From: Paralvinella palmiformis
Taxonomy: Eukaryota; Annelida; Polychaeta; Terebellida; Alvinellidae
Length of the DNA stretch: 64,000 nucleotides
Assembly (NCBI GenBank): GCA_025642065.1
Contig: JAODUP010000411.1
Span: forward strand, 205,001 to 269,000
Direction: 5' to 3'
The position numbers and the translations under genes were made by a program. Positions 1-12,728 of the stretch are shown one piece after another. The notes beneath the pieces are model-generated. The model saw only the letters and a program-made list of their open reading frames with translations. It searched no databases and was not told the DNA's origin. How positions within the stretch are numbered: the stretch's first letter is position 1; each line of letters opens with the position of its first letter.

Positions 1-854
1 AAAATAACATCCTCGTATTTTTGTTTGATGATTAGAAAAAGTACACTGAGGTTAATATCTTAATGGCGAAAAAGTGCGATACATTTTAGACCTTTGAGAA
101 AAAAGCCTAACAAAACTAAAGCTTGGACGTTTCGAAATAGGTTTGCTGACACTAACTCGATCAAACGCCTTTACGAAATCTGATTGACAGCAAGGTACGT
201 TTGTATTGGTTTAAATGTGTAGTTTTGTGTAGTTATATTAATTGGGTATGTATTCTTTGTTGCTGAATTATTTTTTCTTAAACAAAATTGTTAATTATTC
301 GCAGACTGTGTCTCATTCTCTCAAATAATATCTCCATGATTTTCCGACCAGGCAATGAGAAGTTAACGCGATAACGCGGAGATTCGATCCGACCAGCTGT
401 AGATTTGCGGTGCACCACACAACCAAATGCAACGAATCATTGGTAGACGAGACACAGGGTAGTGTTATGGCCTGGTATAAACGACTCCCATGTGACGGGA
501 CGCTGAGTCTCGTAATAAACCGTGTAGCCATATCGCTGTCCATAAACTGATAAACTTCGTTCCGTTGTGTCCTACATTAGTCAGCCATCTTGTCGCCATG
601 AAGAAGAATGGACAACGCTTCAGCACAGTCATCATGTTTAAAAAATATTTATTAGCATATTTATGAACGGGAGTCAATTTTCGTGCTGAAAATATGCTCC
701 AGGGTACTTAGCGTATATGCTCAAAGGCTAATGGCTTTTACTCGTTTCACCTTTCGCCACCCGTTCCCATAATGGCCTATACAAACCAGGAAAATCATCA
801 TCGCCCTGGGAAGTATACAATTTATTAATGCTATTTATGGGCATATAATCCACG
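1..854. other. No gene seen
   Basis: AT-rich sequence without a convincing coding frame on either strand. The short open frames at about 313-677 have no domain, no good splice context and no composition unlike the rest, so they are treated as chance. No long repeat was recognised here. Confidence 0.5.
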
Positions 855-1335
855 AAATAATCAATCACCGTCCAGTAATCTTTCACCATCCGATAATCCC
901 TCATCTTCCAATAATCCCTCGCCATCCAGTCATCAATCACAATCCAATAATCCGTCGCCATTCAGTCATCCGTCAACATCCAATAATCCATTACTGTTCA
1001 ATAATAGTCTGCTACCGTCCAGTGATATATCACTGTCCAATAATCCATCACCATCCAATAATCCATCAAACTCAAATAATCCATCACTAAAATCTTTAAT
1101 TCCATAATTTGTTACCATCCAATAATTCTTCACCATCCAATAATCTATCACCATTAAATAATCCATGGCTCTCTAGTAATATATCACAATCCAATAATCC
1201 GTCACTGTTCAGTAATTCATAACCGGCTAATAATTCCTCACCATCCAATAATTCTTCACCATGCAATAATTTATCATGATCCAATAATTCGTTGCTATTC
1301 AATAATCAATCAGAATACAACAATCGATCACCGAT
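855..1335. repeat. Degenerate minisatellite, unit about 18 bp
   Basis: About 26 imperfect copies of an 18-base unit close to aatccatcaccatccaat run head to tail, with many substitutions and small indels. On the minus strand the unit translates as a false LLDGDGLLDSD-like or DYWMVIDY-like repeat in several frames. The heavy divergence between neighbouring units suggests an old array that is no longer homogenised. Not coding. Confidence 0.85.
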
Positions 1336-1569
1336 CAATTAGACACTGATATCAGACAACCGAAAAGCACAAGGGAAATTCATTAGCCGGTCAGTAGATT
1401 CGAAAACAAGTCCCCCTGTTTTATGATCTACCCCCTTAGCCATTAATCCACAGACCATGACATACTGTTGTTCTGTAACAAACCAATGACGTCAGTTTCA
1501 TATTTATCGGTCGTAGCCGATATAAGCCCAAGATAATCTGCTGGTCAAACCTAAAAGATTTGAGAGATA

Positions 1570-1740
1570 CGTCTTCGTGGCCAACTGGTAGCGCGGTTGG
1601 CCATATATATCTAGCACCTGGGATCAGATCTCGGCCTAATTATGTTTGAAGCATGTTTCATCTTTACTTTGGTCCCATCGCCTTTGGAGGTCTCTCGACT
1701 CATTTAGCATAGCACGTGACTAAAATTGGTCGTAACCAAA
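1570..1740 (+). mobile_element. tRNA-derived SINE-like element, copy 1
   Basis: tggccaactgg near the left end fits the tRNA A box (TRGYNNANNNG) exactly, and ggatcagatctcgg about 40 bases on resembles a B box with one or two changes. The tRNA-unrelated part that follows has a gtttcat segment and a cctttggaggt segment that recur in the same order in the copy at 2,078. Both the internal promoter boxes and the shared body point to a SINE; the family is not named. Confidence 0.5.
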
Positions 1741-1925
1741 AACCATATTTCACATTTCATTTATTCTTTATTCTGAGAGGACTTCGTCTTTCCCAGAAGC
1801 GGAAGAATCCAAGTTTTTGAAGGATAATATATTTTGGCGACTTTACCCGATTTTGAATATTTTATATATACTCCATATAACTGACTTGTATTTACAACCA
1901 TAGGTTCTTAATCATGACAAAAAGA

Positions 1926-1959
<34 letters not shown>

Positions 1960-1971
1960 CGCGTGTGTAGG
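1926..1971. repeat. (GT)n microsatellite
   Basis: Perfect (GT) run passing into (GC)/(GT) mixed dinucleotides. It lies between the two SINE-like copies. No gene nearby. Confidence 0.9.
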
Positions 1972-2077
1972 GGAGTCGCTGGTAATTGATTGTCGAGTCC
2001 ATGGCAACATGGAGTAGTGTCAGAATTAATCTGTGGCGTTCAGCCAATTATTGTTTTCGTTGAAAGCGATTCCGTCG

Positions 2078-2245
2078 CTGAAATATTAGCACGGCTGGCC
2101 ACAGAACGCTAGAACGTGGACTCGAAGCTCGCCTTAGCTGTGTCTGAAAGGTGTTTCATGTTGCACTTCGACTCACTACCTTTGGAGGTGGATTATTCCA
2201 TTCAACGCACAACGTATACAACAGTGGCCGTAAAACTACAAGTGA
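2078..2245 (+). mobile_element. tRNA-derived SINE-like element, copy 2
   Basis: Homologous to the element at 1,570. It has a ctggccaca segment at the A-box place, gtggactcgaagctcg at the B-box place (closer to GGTTCGANTC than copy 1), then gtttcatgtt and acctttggaggt in the same order and spacing. The second copy in the same orientation 0.5 kb away could be an independent insertion or a local duplication. Confidence 0.5.
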
Positions 2246-2395
2246 TCCAAATTTATATTATGGGTGATGATACGAACTGAAGAAAGCTATGTGATTGTTA
2301 ATGGCCACTCATCATCGAATCGCTGGTAATACATTAACAAGTCACGGTTATTGATTAGTATGTCCACGTTAAACAGTAACGTAGCTGTGTATATG

Positions 2396-2655
2396 TATAT
2401 GACAACCCGTACTCATTGTACGGGCATATGACAATCCGTGCGCACGGTCAGTGTATATGACAACCCATACGTATGGTCCGTGTATACGACAACCGTACAC
2501 ATGGTCCGTATATATGACTTCACGTACACTTGGTCCGTGTATATGACATCCCGTACACACGGTACATTCATATATTAACCTATACGCGTGGTCTACGCAC
2601 ATGACTCTCCTTGCACAAAGTTCGTGTATATGATAATCCGTACACATGGTTCATA
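2396..2655. repeat. Minisatellite, 29-bp unit, about nine copies
   Basis: Nine consecutive units of about 29 bases begin with atatgac and continue as aacccgtacacatggtccgt with substitutions (for example starts near 2,396, 2,425, 2,454 and 2,483). The period is kept through single-base indels. The minus-strand frame over it is an artefact of the array (repeated ARTMST-like and TDHVYG-like strings). Each unit carries a short cgtacacatgg core, partly self-complementary. Confidence 0.8.
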
Positions 2656-2998
2656 ACAGCGTAATACTGAGACTGCAATATACTGATTGAGTGCTTTGTT
2701 TATGTTCAGCTTTGGATATATCTAGGACATATGACGGCAAGACGACCCCTTAGGGAATATCTCACAAACTAGAACTCTAACTTGGAGGGTTTTTTGGGGC
2801 GTAATACTCTACCGACTGCGCTGAAAGACTGCTCCATCTGCGACAAAAGAATACGGTGATTGAGATAAATCTATTCTGTGTAGCAATCCCATTGTTATTC
2901 TAGTAGCCATTTATTAACGATATTTTTGAAAAATTGTAACAATCGCCGACTGATTATTAAATTTGCGTTTGTCTTCAGGTGGATTAGGTATAAAATTT

Positions 2999-3182
2999 GG
3001 ATAATTAAGCTAAACATTCTCACTACTGCCGTGATCTGACTTGGGTGTTTTACTCCCAAACTCCACGGCTGTAGGTGATTCGCATTTTGATTTGCTTGGC
3101 GGCTTAGGGACTGGTGAGACATTACACATGTCTCAGCAAGAAAAGTCGCCACTCTGGATTCAGTCCCCTGAAGAAACGTCCA
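2999..3182. repeat. Dispersed repeat R, most complete copy
   Basis: This stretch contains two blocks found elsewhere in the window. Block one, from attctcactactgccgtg to about 3,060, recurs at 37,950. Block two, from taggtgattc through gtgagacattacacatgtctcagc, recurs at 23,285 and 35,955. In the latter two copies block two is followed directly by long TCAC tetranucleotide tracts; here it is followed at 3,222 by (CA)n. Probably a short retroelement; no protein coding seen. Confidence 0.6.
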
Positions 3183-3221
3183 GAGTTTGAATTCACGTGA
3201 ATTCTCTGTGCTGTCTTATTC

Positions 3222-3382
<161 letters not shown>

Positions 3383-3604
3383 CAACCCTCACCCCACACA
3401 AGACAATTCATCACTCTAACAAGTTTATCTCACGTAATTACTTCCTTAATCATGACAAACAGATGACGCCATATTGACGCCAAGTCGCAAATCTGAAGAC
3501 GGAGGAGGGGATTTCTAATTAGCATCACGACAAGAGACGGTACAATATTAATCTGTCTCCAATTGGCTCAGTGATATTTGTCCTCGACTTGTTAGGGGTC
3601 TTAA

Positions 3605-3677
3605 TGTGTGTGTGTGTGTGTGTATGTTTTTGTGTGTGTGTGACTATGTGTGGGTGTTCGTTTTGTATGTGTGTTTG

Positions 3678-3726
<49 letters not shown>

Positions 3727-3750
3727 TGTGTGCGTGCGTGCGTGCGTGTC
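3605..3750. repeat. (GT)n-(TA)n-(GTGC)n microsatellite
   Basis: Imperfect (GT) run, a (TA) run from about 3,680 to 3,724, then gtgc tetranucleotides. Frames here are not coding. Confidence 0.95.
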
Positions 3751-3985
3751 AGAAAGAGGGTGGGGGTTGGTTGGTAATGAGATACATGAAGTAAAAGCAA
3801 CAACTTGTCTAACAGTATATGTCAAGGTTTTTTCGAAGTACATAATTCATCACAGGAAATGTTCCAAGGAAGATATAGGGAGAGATATTTATCAATTAGT
3901 CTTTGAAATTAACAGAATAAGAATTGTAGATATAAATGAATATTAATAATTGATATTATTAAGTACATCGTGTATATATAAGAAG

Positions 3986-4442
<457 letters not shown>

Positions 4443-4912
4443 TTGTATGGATGTATTATGGCTAATATTGTGAACTTATCGTATACAAAGTTCTAGTAGA
4501 TTGCTTAAATAATGTTGAATATTAAACATAACGGCTACAATAACAACAATAACAGCAAGACGAATAACAACAACGACAAGCTATAATCCTAATTAGTTTA
4601 CGCTTAGACCCTGATTCACGAATACGGAGGTCTACAAACCCGCGTCCTATCCAATTCCCTCGAGAGAAACATGATGTTTCTTGTGTGACAACGAAATATG
4701 TATTATCAGGCCAGTCTCGTCACTTGCCTATTGTGGCTTGACTAGATAAGTGACCAGGTTAGATACATATATGGTCTGACACCGTGTAATCCGAATATAT
4801 GACCATCTTATTTGGACACAGGTCATTGTAATCACAGTAGGCATCCTTTATCCGAAACTCAGCTGTTTTTATGGGATGTTTCATGCAACAATAGAATGCT
4901 TTGGCTTTGATA

Positions 4913-4988
<76 letters not shown>

Positions 4989-5928
4989 GATCGAACCAGC
5001 TACTACAGTCAAATGCCTGATCATTTTATGCACTGTGCCTTCATTACAAAAGAGCGCATTTAATTAGTAGAGGCTTAAATGGAACTTGACTTCGTTGTTG
5101 CTGCGGTTGTTGCAACTACACGCAACGAGTATTCACCGCACACGGCATGAATGTTACCTAAATCGAACAATCCAACCTAACACGATCAGATTCGAATTAA
5201 ACCGCACTTTACTGTTTATGGTCGATGCATATGTGTGTGTGACAAGCTCCAAAGCCATACCAACACGGCGTCACCTGAACTTAGAACTATACGCTTCTTT
5301 CGTTTCGAGCTCCAGAGAGCACTCAGGTGATTTGCTAAATGAACTACTTTATTGTAACAGGCCAATATATGGCGCTGCAGGCTTCTATATTATCTACAAT
5401 GGAATATCCCTCACGCGATCACTAAATACTAATGCAGGAGAATGGTAAAATGATTCAGCACACAACATTTTGGGAATATTTAAAACAACACTGTAATACA
5501 AAACAAATCGTTGCGCATTGTGTATTGTGCTTTGTGCTTTCTGGACAAAGTCAGTTATTTTTTTTAAAATTCGGTATCAGTACGAAATGTTTAAATATTG
5601 ATATTGAGTAATGGTGAATCAGACTCGTCGAGGGGATCGAGTTTCGCAATTTCCAAAAAAAGGGCATATGATATACGCTAGAGTTTTTAAAATATTCGAC
5701 AGACCTCTTTTTGTAGTATACATTAAACTAATTGGTCTGGGTGTGGTACAGCAATGTGTGTATCAATATAAATGTGGCTTGTGGTAGTTTAGATAACTAA
5801 TATGGTGATTGGGGCCTCAGCGGACTTTCGAAATATAGCTTCCGCATAGCTCAGTTTTTAAAATGAATACCATAAGGACTTGTCGCTGTTATGCTACGGA
5901 AATAACCACATTCCAATAACCTGGCATG
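4443..5928. other. No gene seen; contains a (TA)n tract
   Basis: A (TA) run of about 64 bases lies at 4,921-4,984. The rest is unique AT-rich DNA. A 120-residue plus-strand frame at 5,086-5,448 was examined. It has no signal peptide, no recognisable domain and a biased run of Arg, Leu and Thr, so it is not called. Confidence 0.5.
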
Positions 5929-6241
5929 TGAGTGAGCGAACGAGTGAGTGAATGGGTGAGTGAGTGCGTGAGTAAATTAAAGAGTGAGTCAGTGATTGAG
6001 GGAATGAATGACTGAGTGAGCGAGCGAGCGAGCGAGCGATTGAGTGAGTGAGTGAGTGAGTGAGTGAGTGAGTGAGCGAGCGATTGAGTGAGTGAGTGAG
6101 TGAGTGAGTGAGTGAGTGAGTGAGTGAGTGAGTGAGTGAGTGAGTGAGTGAGTGAGTGAGTGAGTGAGTGAGTGAGTGAGTGAGTGAGTGAGTGAGTGAG
6201 TGAGTGAGTGAGTGAGTGAGTGAGTGAGTGAGTGAGTGAGT
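5929..6241. repeat. (GAGT)n tetranucleotide array, about 310 bp
   Basis: Starts as an imperfect mixture (gagc, gaat, gagt) and becomes perfect (GAGT) from about 6,070 to 6,241. It is the complement of the (TCAC)n arrays at 36,060 and 36,735, the other long arrays of this tetranucleotide in the window. Confidence 0.95.
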
Positions 6242-6344
6242 GCAGTTGCTTAATTCTCGGCGCTAGTCTGATCTAAGACACATGGTCTGGGGTCGATCTA
6301 TTATTTGAGAAACGATATAATCAGATGAAACATCCAGTAATTAC

Positions 6345-6425
6345 AAGCAATAGTGGGATTCGAACACCTACTTAGCGTATTTACACTTCCCCCACAGAAG
6401 TTCACCCAGCTACTGTGACCATAGT
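6345..6425 (-). mobile_element. tRNA-derived SINE head, minus strand
   Basis: On the minus strand a tagctgggtgaac segment is followed about 35 bases later by gtgttcgaatccc, a near-perfect tRNA B box. The spacing is that of a tRNA or tRNA-derived head. No cloverleaf acceptor stem could be paired, so this is a SINE or tRNA relic and not a functional tRNA gene. Confidence 0.5.
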
Positions 6426-6429
6426 CCAG

Positions 6430-7309
6430 CGATAGAGCATTACAATACCAACTGGATACGATCCTGGAATGAATCCTGTAATGGTTTACTGATAATGCAT
6501 GCGTTCAGTGATCAGTCCAGTTATAAACGGATATATGGCTGGATAAGATGAATTATTCCGGATATCATCCCCTCAATCACCAAATGGGGACATACGAAAT
6601 GTATTTCCGCGGTGAGTTGATAATGTTCGTGTAATGTAAAGGTTTATAAACTATCAAGGATAATTGAGACAGAAGAGAAGTCCTTTACCAACTCGGATAT
6701 ACTTTATGCGGTTATTAATGGAGTTGTGACACTCCCTTTTTCATTTCGTATTCGCTTATGTCCATTAAAAGACCCCCCCTCTTACGGTCACACTGCTTCA
6801 CGGCAAGTTATTCTATTAGTCCATTCCTCGCAATTAAAACAAGCCGGACGTAACACGGAAAACTCCCCTGTGCCCGCCTCCCAGGTCACGCTCCATTTCG
6901 GAAATCATTTCCCGGACGAACGAAAAGAAGTCGAAATACTTTATGTGGTCGAGCTAGTCGTCCCCTGAGAGACAGTCCACTAGTCGGTTTTATCCACCAC
7001 GCCGACAGCTTCATTATGCCAGTGGGAAATCAGTTTGAGTGTCAGATAGAAATAAGGTCACCTGAAGTCCGATCGTCTATAGACCTCAGATAATGACTGG
7101 CTACATCAGGAAGACAAGGTCATGGTACCATCAGGGAAGTGACACAGTTCTTGGTCCATTACTAGCACTCTGACATCAGCTAGACGTGTTGGACATAAGT
7201 TTGTGTGTTGTTTTGGTTGCTGTTTTGGTTGCTTTCGTTTGTTGTTTGTCGTTTGCGATTTGTGTGATTCATTGCTGTGTTTTGGTTGCGTTGTTGTCCG
7301 TTTTTCTGC
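6430..7309. other. No gene seen
   Basis: Unique sequence. An 80-residue plus-strand frame at 6,726-6,968 is free of repeats but has no recognisable domain. The bases around it give no convincing splice acceptor or donor pair. It is left uncalled. Confidence 0.4.
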
Positions 7310-7760
7310 TCTTTTTCTTGCTGCTGCTGCTGTTGTTGTTGTTGTTGTTGTTACTGTTGTCGTATTTGATGTTTCTGTTATTTTTCTTTCTGTTCGTTGG
7401 CTATTGTTGTGTGTGCGTATTTGTTGCTGTTAACGTTGTTGTTGTTGTTGCTATTAGTCGTCCTAACTGACCTCGTCGTACGCTATCATTTTGTTGTAGT
7501 TGTAATTATATTCGTTACTGCATTGGTGTTGTTGTTATTTTTCGGCGTTTTCTGCTTTTGTGGTTGTTGTTATTATTATTATTATTATTGTTGTTGTGGT
7601 TGTTGTTGTTATTATTGTTGTTGTTGTTATTGTTCTTGTTATTGAGCTGGTCATGGTTTTCATTGTCGTAATCGGAATTACTTCTGATATTATTGTTGTT
7701 GCTCGCTGTTATTGTAATAATAGTTGTTGCTGTTAATGTTGTTGTTTTTCCTGGCAAAGA
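7310..7760. repeat. (TTG/TTA/CTG)n trinucleotide region
   Basis: Imperfect trinucleotide repeats of gtt, att and ctg over about 450 bases. All long frames here (Leu/Val-rich or Asn-rich) come from this repeat, including the apparent hydrophobic 94-residue frame starting at 7,186, which must not be taken for a membrane protein. Confidence 0.85.
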
Positions 7761-8049
7761 GCTTCCAACCAGATTAATTGACAACGATATGGCTACATCC
7801 CTACTTGAGAATGGCTTGTTGGTCATCGATGTACTATAACACTAACGTCAATGGGAGGGATACATTTGTGGCTGAGAGGATTACTGTCGTATTCGTCATA
7901 TCTTGTCATTGGCGTTTGTTCTTCGACATAAACAGAACATCAATCTGGAAGCATATCAGCCAGAGGATCTTCTGGCGATTACTGATATCTCCCATTGTGC
8001 TTTTGAAATGGTATTGCTCTTCTGATAATGACGCGTAGTATTGTTGCAT

Positions 8050-8256
8050 CTCACGGAAGCATGCACACATACGAACACGCACGGACGCAGGCACACACCA
8101 CACACACACACCAGCGCACACACACATGCAAGCGCGCGCGCACGCACACACACGCACGCACGCACACGCACGCACACCCACGCGCGCACACACACACACA
8201 CACACACCGCACACACCACACACACCACACACACCACACACCACACACATATGCAT
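8050..8256. repeat. (CA)n-rich low-complexity tract
   Basis: Mixed CA, CGCA and CACACC units. The His/Thr-rich and Cys/Val-rich frames on both strands are translations of the tract. Confidence 0.95.
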
Positions 8257-8259
8257 ATA

Positions 8260-9203
8260 ACAACCGGGAAAACACGCAACCGCAGCATATCCATGGCGGC
8301 CTTTGTTAATGTATTTACAAAAGAGCTTATCAAGCCCTTTACACAGCCGAGATGAAATGGGATTTCCTTTGTTGCGGTAAAGTAGAATTACTTTTAATGA
8401 ACATTATCCGAAACAGGACTTTGCCGGATAATAAAAAAATCCAGATAATGAATTGTCCGACCTTTCGGGATAATTTATAACAATTATGGCGCAATACGCA
8501 GCGATATGTCTGCAACAGGAAATTGTAAATAGGGAAAAGATAGGAAAAAAAGGTACCTACTGGTACTCAATGGAGAATGATGGGTTAAAATGTCAAGTAA
8601 GGGAGTGTGTAGTGAGCTATAGCTGGTATAGCCAGCATGATAACCAAGTCTAAGGCTTCCTTTCAGTATCTATGTTACCTAATGGAGAAGTGAGTTTTGT
8701 GTTTAGGCACTTTGTATTTACGTCTGAGAGGCGCATTTCTAGGTAAACAGATCCGAACTCACCAGCTGGAGGTTTGAAATGCATTGTTATAGCCACTGAG
8801 CTGTCGGAACATCTCGACTGAGGAATGAATGAACGTTGTTTATGTATAGGCTGTTTTGAATCACAGTCTCACAAGCTTAATATTAAAAAACCCAAATAAA
8901 GTTCGCGGTTTATAATTGTTTTTGCTATTAGCCGATTTAAAATAAGGGTTTGGTGATCCAGCAATATTTCGGCTATTTGGTTTTATTGTAACTTTTCTTT
9001 TACCTCACGTGCAGGATCTGGAATCCGAAAATTGGTAATCCGTGCGGATAGATGGGGGCATTATCATGGGAGGAAATCGGGTCGTCGTTATCAAAGGTTG
9101 GCGGCAGGTGTTGTAGGCGGCTCTGGGCGGGTGACGGACGGCGGGGCTAGACTGTACTTTGTTAAAGATACTGCGGAGGTTTTCGGATGCTGAACAAATC
9201 ACT
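8260..9203. other. No gene seen
   Basis: Unique sequence. A short atgaaatgggatttcctt frame at 8,352 ends at a possible donor in phase 1 and could in principle be a first exon for the cysteine-module gene. It is too short and too far from 16,015 to support. No repeat recognised. Confidence 0.35.
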
Positions 9204-9420
9204 TACTCGGTCGGATAGCTGAGCGGATAAAAGTCAAACAGTCGGTTGGCGGATTAAAACCCCGAACCCCTCAATTTTTGGTCAGCCGCTCACATCACAT
9301 CGCTAAGCCACCACGCGCGACCAAGCTTTCTATCGCTGTGCGTTGTTCTATGTACTGTGGCAGTATGTCTGTATGATATCAAATGCATGATAAATAAAGG
9401 TGTTAAATAAAGGTTTGGTT
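9204..9420 (+). mobile_element. tRNA-derived SINE-like element
   Basis: tagctgagcgg at about 9,218 is an exact A-box match. A weaker B-box-like ggattaaaaccccg follows about 40 bases on. The element then runs through a unique body to an AT-rich tail with a repeated taaataaaggt, the form expected of a SINE 3' end. Its body differs from the copies at 1,570 and 2,078, so it is probably a second family. Confidence 0.45.
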
Positions 9421-11052
9421 TGTTTGGTTCGGTCAAGTGAAAGTCGATTAAGTCATGGTTACATTATGAAAAATGGGAAGATATTTATTAAAATGTTAAT
9501 TCTCTGTGTGCAGACTTGAGGCGATTCTTTAACATTCCAGACTTTTGGAATCACATAAGGCTCCCACTTTATGAATATTGTTTGTCACTCAATGCTTTTA
9601 ACGCACAGATCTGAAACATTAGTGCAAAGTGGTGTGTCCGCTTCATTTGTGTGTGGACTGCCGGTATCAAGTCACAAGTCCACTCGTTGTGGACGTGTGC
9701 ATGCGCGCGCGTGTGCCTGCGTATGTGTATGTCGATAATTGGTATCATTTGATATTCTACTTTCAGCACTATTTATACTTACCCATGAGACTGTAAGCGT
9801 TTAGCTGGCAGAAGTGTACTACAATGTGTATTAAGCAAATCTATATGTGCGTATAGACTTGGATGGCGCACGTGTCTATTCCACGCCAACTCTTACAATT
9901 GACAAAAAGATGACACTTTCGATTATTCTACCTGTACGAGCATTACCGGTACAACACATATTAATTTCAACTGCAATTTCCTGTTCCCACGTCGAAAAGT
10001 CAGACATGTCTTGACATTAAAAAAAACGGGTAACTCTTCACGCAGCAAAGGTGTCAGAAATTATCTCTATTTCCTGAATATGACACGCTTCCGTAACAGG
10101 GATCAGATAGACAAGTGTAAATATCCTATTTCTGATCAGACCTGTTAGGTATAAATCACCTTCCGCCACCAGAAACGGGAAGGGGCTGGGGCGAAGTGGA
10201 GGCGGGGAGGTATGGTACAGTACTGTACTGAAGGATAGAATTGAAATACCGCGAGGGTGGGCAATAACCAGAAAGGAGGGATTTTAAAGGTTGCAGTCAG
10301 TTTAATTCATATCGCCAAACATACGAAGGAACTACCCATCCCTGTGAGCAGAGACTCTATTATTCCCCGAATTGTTATGAATCAGGAATGTGTTGATACT
10401 ATCCATAATTCCGGAGCGACAGTTGAACCCTGGCATTTGAATACTTTTAAACGCGTCGTACCCTCTAGCAACCGTGCCATCGGCACAGACACGTCACCGA
10501 CAGGCATCAGATTGCTGTTTACGAGACTTTATACCAAGACCGGGGTCCCTGATGTGCTTATAGCAATGGCAGATTGCTACATTTTTGTTATGGATATTTA
10601 TAGAGAACGGGAATCAGATGTAGCCAGTCAAGATACGGGAACTGTGTGATGACCCAACGTGTAATTAATCTTCATCGTGTCCTCTAACAGATGTCAATTG
10701 AAAGTGATAAGCGTGACATTCATTCATTAAATAAGGACGTCTGATTCGGGCACTGTGAGTAATTTCTCGTGATTATGATAGCGTAACATGGATGCATCTA
10801 ATGTATCTATGATCTAGGATATAAGTTCGAGAACGTTGAGTTTGAAATATCCGAAATAATAAACTCTAAATTGATTATAGGTCGAAGTTGTCTACTTTAT
10901 GAAAAGATCCCCCCCCCCTCCGCCCCCGCCAACAAAACCCCCGCAAAAGAACAAACCCCCACAACCCCACAGAAATATGTATGCCTAGGTCATGTAATGC
11001 TATGTGATAAATGCAGCCCGGTAAATACATCCCCTCCCCAAACACGCGCACA
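9421..11052. other. No gene seen
   Basis: Unique sequence with a 130-residue plus-strand frame at 10,257-10,649. That frame starts with GTG, carries no recognised domain or signal peptide and is not flanked by convincing splice sites. It is most likely chance but is the least repeat-like uncalled frame in the left third. Confidence 0.4.
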
Positions 11053-11182
<130 letters not shown>

Positions 11183-11408
11183 CTAACACACCAAGCAGAC
11201 ATTATCTGATTTTACTGTCAGTTGATAACGACATAACTATAGTCACTTAACTCAATGTATTATCACCCACACACTAACAAGGCGTCAAGTTGTCATAGCA
11301 ACATAACAACAACTTTGCTAATCACTATTATCAGTATAACCTTTGTAACCAGAGAAAAAAAATCGTCTAGTGACCGTAAACTGGTTGACTAACCAATACA
11401 ATCAAATG

Positions 11409-11413
<5 letters not shown>

Positions 11414-11475
<62 letters not shown>

Positions 11476-11478
11476 TCA

Positions 11479-11561
<83 letters not shown>
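11414..11561. repeat. (TA)n microsatellite, about 150 bp
   Basis: Two (TA) blocks separated by a short ctcatacata interruption. It is one of the longest perfect (TA) tracts in the window and is self-complementary. Confidence 0.95.
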
Positions 11562-11565
<4 letters not shown>

Positions 11566-11849
11566 TGGAAGAAAATTGTTATAATTGCTATCTGGCCTAT
11601 AAACAAGTTATATTTTAGTATTTCAAAATCGGCATTTTCAAATTAATTTCCTTATCGTTAGGACGTAAACAAAATTTTTTAAACTATTTTATTATTTTAC
11701 ACCAACTAGTAAACCGAAGCCTAAAATAAAAATTTATTTTACATTCTGTCAATGTAAAGCGTCTGTCTCACTTTTTGTCCATTGTAACAATAGAGTGAAT
11801 TCTTAAAGGAGGGTCAATGGATTTTTTTAAAATTTTATTATAATGGCCC

Positions 11850-11970
11850 GTAAGGGTCTTCCTTGTGGCTAGGTTAAGCGATGCCAATACTTAGTGTCGC
11901 CAGCCAGTTGTTGGATTCGAACCCGGGGATCACTGAGTTCTAAGTCGGTTACTTAATCACCAGGCTACTG
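11850..11970 (-). mobile_element. tRNA-derived SINE, minus strand
   Basis: Read on the minus strand, cctggtgattaagtaacc is followed at tRNA spacing by gggttcgaatccaac, which holds a perfect B box (ggttcgaatcc). The acceptor and anticodon arms cannot be paired convincingly, so it is a tRNA-derived head and not a tRNA gene. The insertion ends close to a (TA) run at 11,981. Confidence 0.6.
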
Positions 11971-11977
11971 TGATCTA

Positions 11978-11980
<3 letters not shown>

Positions 11981-12037
<57 letters not shown>
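11981..12037. repeat. (TA)n microsatellite
   Basis: Perfect (TA) tract directly beside the minus-strand SINE-like element. Confidence 0.95.
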
Positions 12038-12040
<3 letters not shown>

Positions 12041-12630
12041 CGCTGATGGAGCATATGGGGTAATTTTCTTGCTTAACGAGTATGGAATACAAAACAAATA
12101 CAAATGTAGCTCGTTTGTTGGCTGTCTCTCCTCGATCAGTAATTCGGAGCTTTTACTACATCAACATAAACAAAATGGGGCCTCGTTTATGGCTGACGGT
12201 TAGTGACCTCTAGCGGACGGTGGATAATTAGAGCGGAAGTACGACGACCGGCATCGATGGTGGTTAGGATAGCATCAAAGAGTGTAACTATAACAATAGC
12301 AACCGCCCCCCCCCCCCAAGTCCGCAGTCCGACCAGTGAATATTAAGCTCGCAGCGCACCAAGCGGCAAGAATGAATGGCTGCTACAGTAGAGTGTATTT
12401 GATGGTTGGGCAAGTTATAAAAACGTTCGCTGATTGTAGCCGATTATGTGTTAATAAATTCCACATTTTAAGGGATAAAACGGACGGAATATGTTGTTCA
12501 TATTGGAGCCGCAATTAAATGTTGCTTTGACAATTTGACATCAATTTTTCGTTTAGTTATTTTTCCTGTGACAACCATTGTCACAGGTTTGCGGGCTAGA
12601 TTGATCATTAGGTTATTCACTGTAAACTTG
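12038..12630. other. No gene seen; contains a perfect 10-bp inverted repeat
   Basis: A 60-residue plus-strand frame at 12,336-12,518 has five cysteines, but their spacing does not fit the cysteine module downstream. At 12,565-12,587 a perfect palindrome of two 10-base arms (cctgtgacaa and its complement) is separated by three bases. Confidence 0.5.
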
Positions 12631-12635
12631 ATATA

Positions 12636-12727
<92 letters not shown>

Positions 12728-12728
12728 A
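12631..12728. repeat. (TA)n-(GT)n compound microsatellite
   Basis: (TA) run followed by (GT), the same order as at 4,300-4,440 and 20,875-20,985. Confidence 0.95.

Noticed and set aside
5086..5448. 120-residue open frame
   Set aside because: No domain, signal peptide or splice evidence; composition not distinct from other non-coding frames nearby.
7186..7645. Hydrophobic frames resembling a multi-pass membrane protein
   Set aside because: Leu and Val codons come from gtt/ctg trinucleotide repeats; no start or splice context and no conserved motif.
10257..10649. 130-residue open frame
   Set aside because: Starts at GTG, no recognised domain, no convincing exon borders. Kept only as a region note.
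11850..11970. Functional tRNA gene on the minus strand
   Set aside because: The B box is perfect, but acceptor and anticodon stems do not pair. A tRNA-derived SINE head explains it better.
12336..12518. Cysteine-containing frame considered as an upstream exon of the cysteine-module gene
   Set aside because: Cysteine spacing (C-x17-C) does not match the module, and the frame ends in a stop and not in a phase-1 donor.
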